A DNA stretch of 64,000 nucleotides from Acanthaster planci (GCF_001949145.1 NW_019091431.1:124001-188000), one strand, 5' to 3'. Positions 22,001-37,000 are shown, numbered from the stretch's first letter. The notes: generated from the sequence alone by a model not told the origin. A program made the numbers and translations.

Positions 22001-25000
22001 TCTCATTTCTAATTTTGTTTTGTATGATGTTGGTTTTGTTTTCAGTTGGCACATTATCCTTTTTGAGTTTCTAAGTATAACAGATGCCTTTCTTGTGTAT
22101 AATTAAGAGAAAATGCCTTGGATATTACCCTGGTGCTGTTGGATTGCCTAACTGACATCCTACCCTTTCAATTTAAGATGACATATCTGGTGGCTGGTAG
22201 TTGTCATCATTGGTGACAAGAAGCCTTTCCAATTTCCTCTTTGCTCCTGATGTCCATTCCCATTAATTTGTCTTTATTTTAGAAACTTTTTCCTTGACAA
22301 AGTGTCTTTTCTACTTCAAATAATGTCAGATTGGTGGTTGTAACAAATGCTGCACTTGTTCTGACATACCGGCACCTCCTTACATCACAGACAAAACTTC
22401 TTTTTTGTCACATTAATGTGTACCCTCAATGCCACATTACTGTTTTTTCTGTTTTTCAAACAAAAGGCCAGTCCTTATTAAACTTGTTCACTTACATGCA
22501 CAAGGAATTTATTTTACGCATGTCAGTTGCTACCTGTAAATACTGGAGTTTCCCTCTTTGACAGTGACTTTCCTTTGAATGACTTGATTACATTATTTTA
22601 AGGTACATTCCCTGCATTATTAAGAAGAAACCGACAAGAAAAGTAACAAGTACCGCAGATGACTGCTGGATACCATGGATATAAATGTGAAAAACCTTTC
22701 TTAGGGGCCTGTCTGATAATCAAAAACTATTTTTGCCTCTTTTTCAAAGCTGCTTTATTTAAATTAAAAACCTTTGAAAAATATCTCATCTGGAAAATGT
22801 GAGTAATCATCCATCTGGTTAATTACAGTATATATGAAGCAAATGTACATGTAAATTGCCAATAAGGTAATTATTTTTCTTGCACATGTATTTTGAATAC
22901 CCAAAACTCTTGTTTGATAAATACATGTACTGATATCAAAAACTGCACTATACAAATACAAAAAGTACCAGAATTTAAAAAGTATGTGTGAATTCGAGAA
23001 AGGTTGAAGACTGCATTTGGTTTTATTTTGCCTAAAGTGGCTGCAAGCTTATAGAATGAAACCGTAGTATAAAGAAGTTGTAAATGAATGTGTCATTCCT
23101 TTTTGTGGTGTACATGTAGCATGCTGGATATGGACAAGGGGTTTGTGATTCTGGTAGACAGACGAAATGAATCATGGAATGCTGTGAAATCAGCCCTTGT
23201 CAGAATTGCGGTGAGTTGACTGTCAAAATTTGGCCATAACAGTATACATGTACATGTACCTGCCAGTACACCACATCATACGCACATGTACATACATGTA
23301 TAATGTAGACTTGTATAAAACAACCCAATGATGCATGTATGCATACTCTGTACTTTACACAAACATGCGTGTCCTTGTCCTTTGTTTGATGTTGTTTGTT
23401 CACTTCAGAATGATTCCTAAAACTTCATAGCTGCTTACCCATCCCAAACTCTCAGCTTTCTACTGTTCTGTGAATCATCCCAGTGTCAAGCAGTGTGCGG
23501 TACTCCAAGTGAATGATAAATCAGTCAATTTGGAGCATTCCATTTTTGTATGTTTGCATTCAACACGCTTCACAATCTTGTTGCATATGAGACATTTTTT
23601 TGTAAATCCTAAGTTAAAGTGGTTTTAATTGCTCACAAGAAGTGCCATATGAACATGTACATATTAAATACACAGAAACGTACCTATTTATTTGTCTTAT
23701 TTCCTCTTCATGGTGGACTAAATCACACAGATATAAAAGAAGATACTGGCATGGCAGCCAACTTGCCAGTCAGTGCTTTTGTCCCTTATTGGGGATATGG
23801 CACACACCTTTTTGCGCATATTCCTTAAACTCTAGGTTAAAAGCAAAACTTTTTCTCCTTTGTGTGTAGTCTACTGTGATTCTTACTCAACAAGTAGCAT
23901 GTACAGTACTGTTTGTAAGATGCATGTTAGTATAAAGTGTGATTTAAGTACCTGTGCATTTTAGCATGTGTAAATTTTCATTGTTAATTTGGTTTGCTCT
24001 GTTTTGTTTTCTCTCCCTTACCCTGTCACCTGACCTTCTTTTCTTTGTGTCTACTTTGTCTTGCAATGTGTTGTGGTTTTGTGATATCTTGTTGCATGTT
24101 TGTATTGGAATCATACACTATCTTTGTCTTGACCCTACCTCTGTCTTCTTCATTCCTACATGTACCTGGTATTTCCTCATTTGCTTGCTCTCACATCTCT
24201 GACTCTTCTTCGACCCTTAACTCGTCGTTTGCCCTATCTAAACTTTCTCCTTGACTCTTCTGTCTTGTGTTCTGTCGTCATTGTCACATTCCCATCATTC
24301 TGAAAATTTTATGTCTTTCCATTTCTTCTTGCTCATTTCACTTTCCTTTTCATCTCTGACACACTTTTGGCATGTTTATTCCAATCTTTAACCTCCTCTA
24401 ACATTTCTACCAAATTTGATTGTTGCCCAACCTAAAAATCTTGACTGTCATGTGCCTTGCTGACCTCCTCACTTAAATCATTTCCTTTGCCCATCCTAAT
24501 ATTCCCCCAGCATCTTCCTCTTGCATGCTATGTTACCATGGCAACTTGTTCCATCCTTCCTGGTCTCATTTTCCAATTTCTCACGGGCCCATCATCTCTA
24601 CCTTGGCCTTCCTGTAGCAGGGATATTTTCCTGGAATCATCCAGGGTGTGTATGTCATCAAACCCAAGAGCTTCTTCCAGAAGAAACTCTCAGACTTCCG
24701 CTTTCGTTTCTCCAAAGAGGAGTACAAATTTCAGGTGAGCGTTCGGTTGAGATAAAATGTGTTATGAAGCGTGAGCAGTTTTCAACACAATCTGCTGACA
24801 GTTGCTCAAGTTTTCCATTTTGGTCAGTATGGTTTTAAAATCATTTTACCTTTAGGAAATTATAGGTACCTATAAGAACATCCATCCATCTGTATGCACA
24901 GTACATGTACTTAAAGTGATTTTTAGCTCATTCTGTACCATTTCACGATGTAATGTCTGACAGTGATAATTTTAGTTCTCACTCACTACATTCTGTCACT

Positions 25001-28000
25001 GACTTAACCTTTTGAACGATATCCACTTTTCACCCTGCTAAAATTGTTGGCAATCATTCCGTCTGAGATGACTCATGTCGGTGAGGGCCCCCCTATTTTT
25101 ATAATCCATCGACAACCCACTCATGAAACAGCAGCAGCCCTATTGAGTCGCTTTATTAAATGGACTTCCTGCCTTATTATGGAGAAGGTCCTGAAATGAA
25201 CGCCCGTTTTGTGTTTGGATTTTTTTCCATGTAACTTCATAAAGACTCTTATGACTTGGCTGTATGTACAAATGCACGTATGTGACCTTGAAAGCAGTTT
25301 TTCTGGAGTGTTATTGAACTTGAGCTTGACTTTTCTGAATGGGAATATTGTCAGGTCATCTTGCTGGACTCAGTGAAGGATCTTCATGCTCTGATCCATC
25401 CATCTCAACTTACCAACGAATTTGAAGGGACTTTATGCTTTGACTTGACGTCCTGGATTGAAGACAGAATGGTGAGTAAAAGCAAACATTTTACAAGTTA
25501 CGTTTGAAGGGGGGATGGGTAGTGGTATTGATAATGGTGTGCTTAAATCTATTAACAAATATGTACAGGTTTGCAGGTGCTCAGTTTGTATCATTTTACA
25601 GAGCAGCCAAATTTCAGTAGCAGAATTTTTGTCTTGGCAGTTAGTTGGCCATGGATTGTGAGTTGAGAAAAGGTGTTTTGTCAATAATATAAAGGGATTT
25701 GTGAAAGATGTTATATCAGAGAAAAATACTGTTTACATTTTGACAAACTAAAAAATGTTGTTTTTGGTTGATGACTCTTTTCCTGGGTGCATTTGGCTTG
25801 CTGCAGCCACCCTCTAATGCTCTGGGTGCAATTGGCTTGCTGCAGCTGCCCTCTAATTCTCTGGGTGCAATTGGCTTGCTGCAGCTGCCCTCTAATTCTC
25901 TGGGTGCAATTGGCTTGCTGCAGCTGCCCTCTAATTCTCTGGGTGCATTTGGCTTGCTGCAGCTGCCCTCTAATTCTCTGGGTGCATTTGGCTTGCTGCA
26001 GCTGCCCTCTAATGCTCTGGGTGCATTTGGCTTGCTGCAGCTACCCTCTAATTCTCTGGGTGCAATTGGCTTGCTGCAGCTACCCTTTAATTCTTGATTT
26101 TTCATTCTCTGTTTTGATCACTTGTTTTTACATTTCCTTATTGTAAAGTTGAGGTTAGCTTTGGTCAAACTGTAGCATGATAGGAGATCTGAATGTAAGC
26201 CCAGCATAAATTGCCTGGAGATTTCCTCAACGATGGAAATAGCAAAGGCTGAGTCATAGAGGCAGAAGGAAACAGGATTCAATCCTACACTGGAGAGTGC
26301 TTCTGTAGTTACTGAGCCAGACACAAGAATTGCTTCATATACATGTACGCCATATATCACCAGCAACTTATAGCTGATGTATATATGTGTATGTATAACA
26401 CGTACATGTACCAGTGCAGTATACGTAATGTGTAAGAAGGTACATGTATACATTGTCCATCATTCTCTATGTTGCTTTACTGTTTGTCTGCCAAAATGTT
26501 TCAATGATTTTTGAAAACTGTTTTTGACGAGTTCACTCTGTTGCTGCAGCTATTGTACGTGTACTTTTGGTCTTCTTTGCAAAACCCAATTTAGTTTCTA
26601 CATGTGCATGTACAGTAGATGGCTCTTACTGAAATAAAGGTTTATCCAAATGTGATTATCAATTCTGACGGAAGTTCTTTCAGCTATGTACATGTTTAGT
26701 GCTGAAACTTCCACAAAAGAACCAATGTGTAGCCCTCCTAAACTTTGGGAAAAATTGAAACTAAATGCTATGAAGTAACTGGTATGACTGGTCTGACTGA
26801 CTCAGCCAGTAGATGTAGCATTTCGTATTTAATTCACTTAAATATGACCCCCAAAAGGGAAACCATAGAGTGATTAGCTTCCAAGAAACCCAGCATCAAA
26901 CTTACTGTAAAATCTTTACTCACAAACACACAAATTTACAAGCATAAGAGCATGCAAGTTATCTGTGCATGTTGGTTGGCTGGTTGTGTGTCTGTTGTAC
27001 ATGTAGGTCATGTCAAGCACCTGTAGTGAGGTCAAGGAAATCACAAGCATACATGTACTTGCTTTCATATAAAATATGAAAATGAAGACAGTGCACCTGA
27101 AGAGTATGGCAAAGAAGGTGTGGTACAGGAAATTAGAGAGGAAATCCAACCTGATAGTCATGATCATATGGATCAGGACTATTCATGTTTGAACCCATGA
27201 CCTCTGAACCATGACCTCATAAAGTTTCTTGAATGGTTGGACAGGATATTTGGGCTTGAATGATTGATAACTTTGGATTAACAAATAACCATTTTATTGG
27301 CAAGAGGTTTGGACCCAATAAATTACGGTGCTCAGATTTCTGGCTAGTCTAAGACATTTATTGCAAAGAGGAGAGTTCTGATTCATTTTATTTTAGATGA
27401 TTTTCTATGTTTTTTTTTTTAGAAGAATGAAAACTTCAACGTTTCTTTTGTGTAACCGTCCAAGCATTAAAATATTGTTAATTTTATAGAAACTTAAAGA
27501 AATGGGGCTACTCAAAATAATAATCTTCAGAGAAATTTTGTTATGCCGAAGGACCTTTCAAGTCTAGACAACAGGATACGTCACTTAAAATCCGTTTTGG
27601 CAACAGGCCAAGCACAGGCATTGATGCATTTAATGCTCTTGTATTTCTCAAAGACAAACAGTCAGCATCTGTGTATGCCAAGCTAATTTGTCTGCATTAT
27701 GAGATGTCTAAATCAATTTGCCTTTGCTGTCGACAGAAAGAAATAAGGTGTTCTCCTGTATCCTTGTTGATCCCAAAGTGCAAGGGTAATGCACAGCACA
27801 CTCTTGGAAGCGATACTCATACATGTAACTCAGTGTCGTTTCTGAATTATCTGCCAGCAAAATGAAATGTTCAACTTTAGGTCAGGGCAACTTCGCTTTA
27901 TCAAAGAATGGTAGCCAACTGAACTGGATGGCAATGATTTGTTGGACTTGGAATCAAAGTCAAAACCTGTGAACCAATTGGTTGATGTAGGAATATGCTT

Positions 28001-31000
28001 GATGTTACTTCAAATAGAGGAAAAGGGGCAATTGTTTTGTTTTCAAACTTCCATATTCTTTATGTTGATTTATGCATTCATACTAGCATATTCAGTCTTT
28101 TGATGGTACTGGAGCAGATATGCTCTCTTCCATTTTATGCAAAGTTCATTTCAGTTTTGAGTTTGATCATAAACTCTGTTTGATCATATTGTAAATGGCA
28201 AGCATTTTGAAACATTAACCTTGCTCTCCTTGATTTCTAGGCAATTGAACGATTTGCTAGTAACTGTCGCGAGCGTTCAACGGCTGTCCAGATCTTGACA
28301 GATGAATTCACTCATACAGAGTTGCCTAATGATTTGGAAGGAGCTAACACGCTATTGATGGATCATCGTAAGAAACGCATGGAGCTAAAAGATGACTTAC
28401 AAAGTGCCATGAAGTATGGTCAAACATTGCTACGATGCATGCGCAGACCGTTGGATGAAAACCCTGAACAGAACCCCCATAAAGTGGCAACATTGTGTGG
28501 AATAGAAAGGTAACTTTCTAGAAGTTCTATGGATCATCACAAAAGGGTTTTAAATGTTACAAATGTATGTGAGATACTTTATCCCCAGAGCCTTTTATTG
28601 ATGTATCTTTGACAGACACTGGATAAAAATTTGACAGAAATATTTTGTTTCATTTGTAAATCTGATCTCAGATTTTTTCTTTAGCCCTCAGAATCCAATA
28701 TAGTTCAAGAAACGTATAGTAAAGTTTAATTCAATAGAATCCAGTACTAACAAAACTGAAGCTTGTTTGCATGTATCCAATAAATTCCAACAGAAATTTC
28801 CTTCTCTTCATTTGAAGTTGTTGGATTTGGACGAGTAAGTGATAACTTTCACATGTATGTTTTTTTAGGCTCCTTGTTCAGATGGAAGAGACAGAAGAGA
28901 AGTTTGAGGAGTTTTGGGTAGAGCATGAAAATAAATTAATACAATGCCTAAAACTCAGGAAGTTTGAAGAAGACTTCAAGGAGGTAGGATTCATATCAAC
29001 TTTTTTTTTTAATGGCTCATAAGTGTTCAGAAATATTGCTCTCTCCACTGTAGAACTGTTTTTAAAATTTACCTCAGTCAAGTTTTCAGGCTTTTGTAAA
29101 GTTGATACATTTGGTTTGTACTTGCACATTCTTGCTTGTCTACAGGCCGTAGTATTACTTGAGAACATGTCTGAGAAGCTTGCTGTGGCAACAGATCGAG
29201 GAAGCTCTACACATCAAGTAGAAAGTCTCATCAAATCTCACCAAGAATTTACAGACAGCAATCAGGTAGGCTTTGGTAAAGTGGTAGATGTTATCTGCTA
29301 GTTCAATCTTAGGCACTAATACCAGCTTGAGTCCTCCTCCAATCATCCAATGCTGTAGTTAAAACAAAGACTTGCATTTATCCCATTGGTAGGCTTCCTT
29401 GGAGAATGCGAAGAACATCCACGATATTGGGATGGAATTGCTAGAAGAGGACCAGTATGGAGTGGACAGTATTCAACCAAAGTGTGTAGAATTGAAACGA
29501 CAGAGAGAGGAATTAATGGAAAGGCTTGAGAGTAGAAGCGTACAATTGAATCGATCACTAGAGCTTCATGAAAGAATTGACAAAGTAAGTAAACAGTAGA
29601 CCTTTGACCTCAGGTTAACTCATTTTTTTTTATTCTTTACAGTTTCCAGTTGCTTTTACCAAAAAAAAAGGCAGCAAAGGCTGATATCAGTGTTATCAAT
29701 GTGATTACCTCTAGGCCCAGATGTGGTGTGCTGAAGGCATGAAACTACTGGCTTCACAAGAAATGGACAAATGTCAATCAAAAGAGGGTGCTGAGCAGTA
29801 CTTACAGGCGATACAGATCTGCCTTAAGGGGGCCAGTCAACTGAAACTCAGCGACCCAAAGGAATTCCGCTCCATGTTTTCTGATATACTCACTTCTGAA
29901 AGCAAGGTAAGCAAATAGTCATTTTGGGGCCATAATAGGATATGTGATTTGTATTGCGACAGCCACGTCAAATGCTCAAATGCTACAATATACTGGTCTT
30001 TCAATACTATTTTGTTTGCCCAATTTGGTAAAGCACTTTTCCATAGCCACGTGCATGGTTATTTGCAGAGTAAAATGAATAGTTATGCACTACCACTTCC
30101 ATCAATGGTATGAGTTAAAATGTCCCAAATTTGAAATGATCTTGAGAAATTTGTGGAAGAAAGTTCAAGATGAAAAAGATGAAATGTCATAAAGGTTGCA
30201 CTGCTGCCAACAGATGTGGGGAATGGATTTTTGGATTGATGTAAAATACAGTGGCTGGTTTCCTTGTATTGGTCATCATATTATGAATTAATGTTTCTGT
30301 AAAGATTTCAGTTGCTTCATCAGATATTATGCCCACAGGGTTTTTGGGATGTTCTTGTAGTTTCTTTCAAGACCTTCTTGTTCTTTCTTTGATATCGGTT
30401 GTCGTTGATGAGTACATTTTCTGCATGGTTGTTGTTGATGTTGTTGTTGACACATTTTGCCTTGTTTGTTGTGTTCCTACCAGGAGCCTGATTACGAGGT
30501 TGGTAGGCATAAACATTTACCGTGTCAGTTCTTTTCAAAATGCATTTGGAATGAAACAAACTTTTTTGAAGTTTTGCCAGCTAACACTGGAGCTTGATTG
30601 CCAAGAGAGTCATGATAAGCAGGGCAAGATTGGCACTATCTACTTACCACTTGTCTTTGCATTTAAATTTGGTGCAGAAATAATTGATACAGGTCATTAT
30701 CAGTCCAGCTACACCTTATTTCTATTATTGAACATGTTGACAGTCTTGTTATGCTCCCTCTACTGGTAGTTGGCAAACTTCAAAAAGGCATATTTCTTGC
30801 ATGGTGATGAAATCTTGATGATCTTGGTTAATAACCTTTACTTTTGGCCCTGGGTTTTTGTATGGTGGTCCTAAAGGGGCATTAAACATTGCAAACATCT
30901 TTGCAAATATTTGCAAATATATTTTATCCCAAATATCTCTGCAAATATTTGTAAAATTTTGCCACATGATTTGTTGCATACTTTGTTGCAGAGTTTGCAT

Positions 31001-34000
31001 ATTAGTTACCATGTTATTTTTCAAGAAGCTAAAGGGTCTTTTGCATGTTTGAGTTCCATCCTTCATTTCATCAAGATTTACATAAGAGAGAGTGCGTCGG
31101 TTGTGTTTGCTATGCGCACATGTAAATGAAGTGCAAAGACTATGTACATACATTTTGGGTATACCTTCGTTATGATGTTAACAAAATGAAGGCTGAAATT
31201 CAGACATATTTAAAAGCCCCTCATTTCTCAAAGTTTGAAGCAGTTTGCAGCAGTTTTGTACTACATACCTGTAGTTTCTTAACCCCTTAACGCTGGTAGA
31301 CAGTGACAGCCTCGGCTTTGTGTGAGGATTAGTGCATGCCACACTTACATTCTATTCATCATGCACTTGCAGTTTCAATGTGGGCCTGCTGCTGGACAAA
31401 GGCTTTGCATACAGTTGCAGTAAAAAAAATCCTGGTGTCAAGGGGTTAAAGAATAGTCTGGTAAAATGAACAAACCATGCATCAAAGTGTGTGACAGTAT
31501 TTGCATTATCGCAAATGTTTACCTAGATATTTGCAGTTTAGGATGTCTCTTCAGGGCCACCATGTTTGCCTCTGTTCCCAGAGCTTAGACTCACACCCCT
31601 TTCTTTTCCCTAATGCTACATGTAAGTTGGTTAATGATACTAACATCCCATCCCTTTTACCCACAACTTACCCTTATGTTTTTTCTACTTGTAATAGAAA
31701 ACAATGTTTTGGCTTTGCTTTACCTTTCCTTCTCTTTTAGCTGGTTTTTTGATAAATTTTGTGAAATTGCAATGTTGGTATTTTGCTGCCTACGTGCAAA
31801 GTAACATCAGTTGCCCTTCATTGAATTATGTCTGTTTTTTTGCCCCGAATTACATATATTAAAGGTACATTCCCTTATTTGCAGCTATCCATAACTAGTT
31901 GTGACTACATATAAGCTCCCTGTGGAATATTTTTTCAGGGAAGGTGTCATTTTTAGGAAAGCAATGAAAGAAGACTATTTACGACAATATATCCAAAGAC
32001 ACATTTTGGGAAATTGCTTTTAGTATTTTTTTAACTTGGCCGAGCACGTACAAGCATTGGCACAATGCATGCATGTAAGTAGTTGCTGTAATTGATTAGT
32101 TAATTGTATGCAACATCCCCCATAGTGAAGCTGCAAATTGGTTCAATTAGGGCATGTCCATTAAGGCGTGTCCCAGACACTGAATTATTTCAAACATGAC
32201 TCTACAAGTCTTGATTTGAAATTGAGAACCCAGAATTTTGTTTCAGAATGTACAGCAATCAATGAGCTTTTAAACTTTCTTTTAATGTTAGTTGCAAAGC
32301 ACCCTCATGTAGATTTCGAGCATTTTTGTTGCCCCAAACAAACATAGTGCACAAATGATGGACTGCACCTTTAACCGTGTTAACAGTCCAACTCAGATGT
32401 AGAAAATGTGAAAAATGTATTTGCATTATTTTTGTTGTTACAGTGTATCTCTACTTCAAAGAACATACATGTACCGGACCGGTACATGTGCATTGTTCAG
32501 TGCTCCTTTATTTGTGTTTTCTGGACAGTAATACTTCAAATGTTTGTGTAGATTCACATTTTACTACATGTATATTGATATTTCATCTGCTAACATTTAC
32601 TGAGTGGTCTTTTTTGAGATGACATGATGTACAAACTACTTCCAGGCGGTATGAAGGACACTACACAAATTTGAGTTGTAATTTATGTTACAACATTTGA
32701 AATTTTAACAATTGATAAAACTCTAGCCAGTAATCTTTCAAAGCAGAGATATTATTTTGCTATTTTTAAGAACTCAATACATCTCTTTTTAAAACCACCG
32801 AACCGCAAAAATTGAGCCAGGCAGATTTGCTTCCTGTATTGGTTAAACTTGGGAGATCCCATTGCTCATTCTGTGCACACACAATGGCGATACGGTTCTC
32901 TGATGTGGGAATTAAAATCGGCAGAATTTTAGAATGAAGTGCATGTTTGAATAGGACAGATGCCAGTACTTCACTTGTGTGTGCAATGTTTCTGGTCACG
33001 TACCCAGTACATGTATAAATGTGCTGTATGAATTAGTGCAGATGAAGTTGGGAATTGCATCTTGAATGCAAATGGCAAGTATCAGGCCACGTTGAATTGC
33101 ATGTAGAGGTGAGTGGCTACTTCAACTACATGAACATTAATTTACAGCTTAACGAGTGTTCTGATGAATGGTGAAGTAAAGTAGAAGAATTAATAAGGAG
33201 CAATGTAAAACATATGGATATTTTTGTATTAAAAATGGTTGACTGTAGGTTCTCATTTTCAATTTGTCAAGTTGTAAGATTATTAAAGCAGAAAAATGGT
33301 TGAGTGGACAGTGAGGTTTTATAGGAGCTAAACCATCAAGTAATTATCACTTTGCTCTCTTTACACGTAGTTCATATCAGAATAACATTGGAGGCCCATC
33401 TTTCTTGAAACAATTACTGACAATGTAAACATTGAGCCCATTTACCCTAAGAGTTGGTCATTTGTTTCCCTAGTTGTTGCCAGTACTTAACTTCCTCAAT
33501 TTATCCACAAATCTGACTGACCTTTTCTCCTCCTTACTAGTATAACCGTCCCCTCACTAGACCCAAAAGGACCCCATTTCCGACCCCGTCCATAATCTTC
33601 CTACATAAAATAAAGCAACTATCCCCTCCTGAGGCACTTCCCGTTAATGGCCAGATGAATTCCCCAAACAGTTTCTGCCATTATGCATGTGTGCCACTGC
33701 TCATAGCTCCAACCGGTGATTCCAGTACAGTTCACATGAAGGTGCCTTTCCATATGCATGTCAACACTTGCACCAAGCATTGCATATCTGTCAGAATCAC
33801 TCCCGAGGTGATTTTGACGGCCGAAAGCAATGCACACGTGTTATGATAATGCAGTCAACATTTGTGTCCGTGAAAGTGAAATGCATGAACGCATCATGTA
33901 CGCAATGCACCCTAAAAACGTACATGGAAAAGAGTATGTAAGATTGACACCAACTTGGGTGCAAACCATCTCAGATTTGGACCAGGATTATATACACACG

Positions 34001-37000
34001 TACATTAATTGAGGCAGAAAAAAATTGACTCAAATCTTGTACACACGAGCAAAATTTCAAAGTGCGAATGGCACACTGACATTTTCAACCAGAGCAATTG
34101 GACCATGGCACCAACCATTCCTTGGAATGTATGTAAATTAACTTTCCCACTTTATCATCCAAGCTCATTATCAGCAGACCTTCATTGAATTCGGGTAATG
34201 CTCATGGAACTTGTGTAATTTGATAGATTTTGGTCTCCAGATTTTCGTTCCTTTTGCAGCTCTTTTGGAGGGCTTAAACCTACATGTATTTCACCCTAAC
34301 CATTTGATTTGTCATGTAATTTTGCTAATGCTAACTCCATAAAAGACAAAATATTTTGTTTTAAAAGTTGAAATCAAATTTTTCTCCAATTTCCGTTTCA
34401 AAGAAGAAATAACAGCTTGCTTAGTTTTCTTTGCCCAAGCTGGCAAAGAAAAGAAATATTATGGAAATACTATGTGTCTTCAGTAGGGAAAAATACCATT
34501 CAGAAAGCATAAGTGTTTTTTATTGAGCCATTACTAATATAGACAATATTTACATCTAGGATTAAGAAACTGTTTTAGTGAAATTTATGTTCAATTGTGT
34601 CTATAGATAGAACTGACCATTTGTATGCAACTGTAGAGGAACTTGCTGACTGTTTGTTCTTGAAAGGGGATTTCCAATGGGACATTTTGCAATATTTCCT
34701 GGCATGTAAGCTCAGCTGTCAGGATGATGGTTGATGGAATGTAAGGAATTATGAGATTTATGGTTTTGGTGTGTCTTGGTATTTTCTATAGCAGAGGTCA
34801 TGTACATGTAACTCAGATTACACTTTGCCAAATGATGTATGAAGTAATGTTAAGTGTTATACCTGCACACAATTGTTTGGGAGACTTCATCAAAAGACAG
34901 AACTGTCTTTAAATAAAATCTGTCATCAAGAAAGATTGGCATGAGTAGTTTGTTTTAATGAAGTATTCTTAGCCATCAGTTATTTTCATGCCCGTAACCA
35001 CGGTAACAATTTACCCATATTTATACATTTTCAATGGCAGATTGGTAGTTGGAATGTGTTATGATTGCTCATGTGGTATGCCTGGTATTGCCTAACTTAA
35101 GTGCAGATTGGTCAGTTGGTGACTAACATAATTGCCGATTGGTCCATCAGTAAGTAAAACCAGTTCTGATTGGTTATTGCTATTGTCAGGCTGTTGTCCA
35201 CGAAGCTGTCACCAAGATGGAGGACGTAAAGATGATGTTTGAGAAACGACAGGAGTCTCTACAGAAGGTCATTGCTAAATGTGAAAGACCAGTCCAAGTT
35301 GTGCTAGCAACCCCAGTACCTGCCTCACCAAGGTCACGTTCCCCAGGACCATCTGCTAACGGGTCTCCTAATGAAACTCGTAAACCAAAGAATAAGAAAG
35401 TGAAAGGTTACAGTGCAAAGGTGAGTACCACCAGTATTGTTGGTCATTGTATGGATTTCGTTGTTGTCTCATATTTACGTTTTTTTTTTCAAGTTTGTTG
35501 TTGGCTCCAAAAGACACACTAAAAAGAGGGTAATTGTTCAATTCTTTTTATCCATAGCAGAACTTAATCCTTTAATGCAGTGGTTTTACACTAACCGGTG
35601 GTTACATTATCAGACATACAAGTGCACACGTACTTGTTTCACATACAAAGTGTGGACATTCCTTTGTTCTCCTGTGGTTAAGGTAACTTGAGGAAAACGC
35701 TCCTTTTTCTCCCACTAGGATAACTCCTTTGAGCTGGATATTGTATGATGATTTCCTGGACTTTCTCTCTTCATTCTGCCACGATAACCCTGACCCCAAA
35801 ATGTCTCTGAAGCTGTTTTTCAAAGAGGGGAAACATTATTTGGACTTCTTTTTTTGGAGAGGCCCACACTATGTATGCCACGCATACACATACATGTATT
35901 CTTGCTGTGAGGCTGCTTGGGAACTTATTTATCAAACTTCCTCAGTTTTATCTTATTTTACTAACTCAGTTTTTTCAGTGTTCGTCAACAATGATACATA
36001 TTTCCAAGTCCAGTTTGATTTCAGTAATGTGGTGGAGAGCGAGTACAATATCGTGGCACAGAGCCAGTATATATTCATCGTCACATGCAAATAGGCACAG
36101 CATGGTCAGCCATGTCTATCTCAAGCTGCCTGTGTCATTTCAATGTGATTGATGAGGTAATCCAGCCTTAATTTAGCCACAGTTGTTTCTGGCTGTGACT
36201 TGACCATTTGCTTTTGACTTACCGTTTTATTTATTCATAGCCACTCAGTCTTTCCATGCATACATGGACTATTGTCTTTGTGGCTTTCCCATTATGTTTG
36301 AAAATTCGGTTTAATCTATAGTTGAAACTAGAAATCCAAGTGCTCTGTTACTAATCTCATGCTACTCAATTTACTGAGTTCTCCCATTCTCCACCTTGGA
36401 CGTGAATCAGATAAGCACATATGAAATATGAAATCTGTGTACCAGTCCAGTCAATAAATGTTATAAACTTCCAGAACATGCTGCCCATTTACTGGAAAAA
36501 CAAGCTACTGGAAAAACAAAGTGCCAGATTAGCGGTACATACATGTAGGTTGTTAGTGATTAACAATGCATTAAAGAGGTCAAAGAGGAGCCAATCAAAT
36601 CACTGGAGTGATACAGTGCTAATTAGAGGCAAGGAAACTGTCAATTATAGTTACCCTGGAAGGTCAAAGTCAGCCAATCAGAGACAGGGATGATAAATAG
36701 TAGGATAATGAAAAGTCAAGCTGAGGTCACTCAGTGAAAGTAGAATGAGGATGCACATGCTAGTGATGATTTTATGGTTTATGTTCGGCGATGGTTAAAC
36801 TGTTGTGAAGGAGCCAGAGGTTAGCAGTGTGTGATTTTTTTTCTGGTCATGGACGGCCGTCATGGTTGTAGGAACAGGTTTAATCATGATTCGCAAATTA
36901 TCTTGGAGACGAAATATGCCAGGAGAGTTGAGGGGGAATTTGACTGACTTTGAAGATCATGTGAGTCTTGTTATTGTACATGTTGGTAACTTAAGAAAAA

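Noticed and set aside
24521-24838. Alternative-frame open reading frames across the Sec14 exon at 24621
   Set aside because: They overlap a well-supported exon in another frame and have no domain of their own.
25716-26146. Repeat proteins of 109-129 residues on both strands
   Set aside because: Shadows of the intronic 39-bp minisatellite; no splice sites or domain.
26265-26330. Sequence resembling a tRNA B-box (GATTCAATCC)
   Set aside because: No paired A-box or foldable cloverleaf around it.
30329-30769. 146-residue hydrophobic frame
   Set aside because: Driven by GTT-rich sequence in an intron; no similarity recognised.
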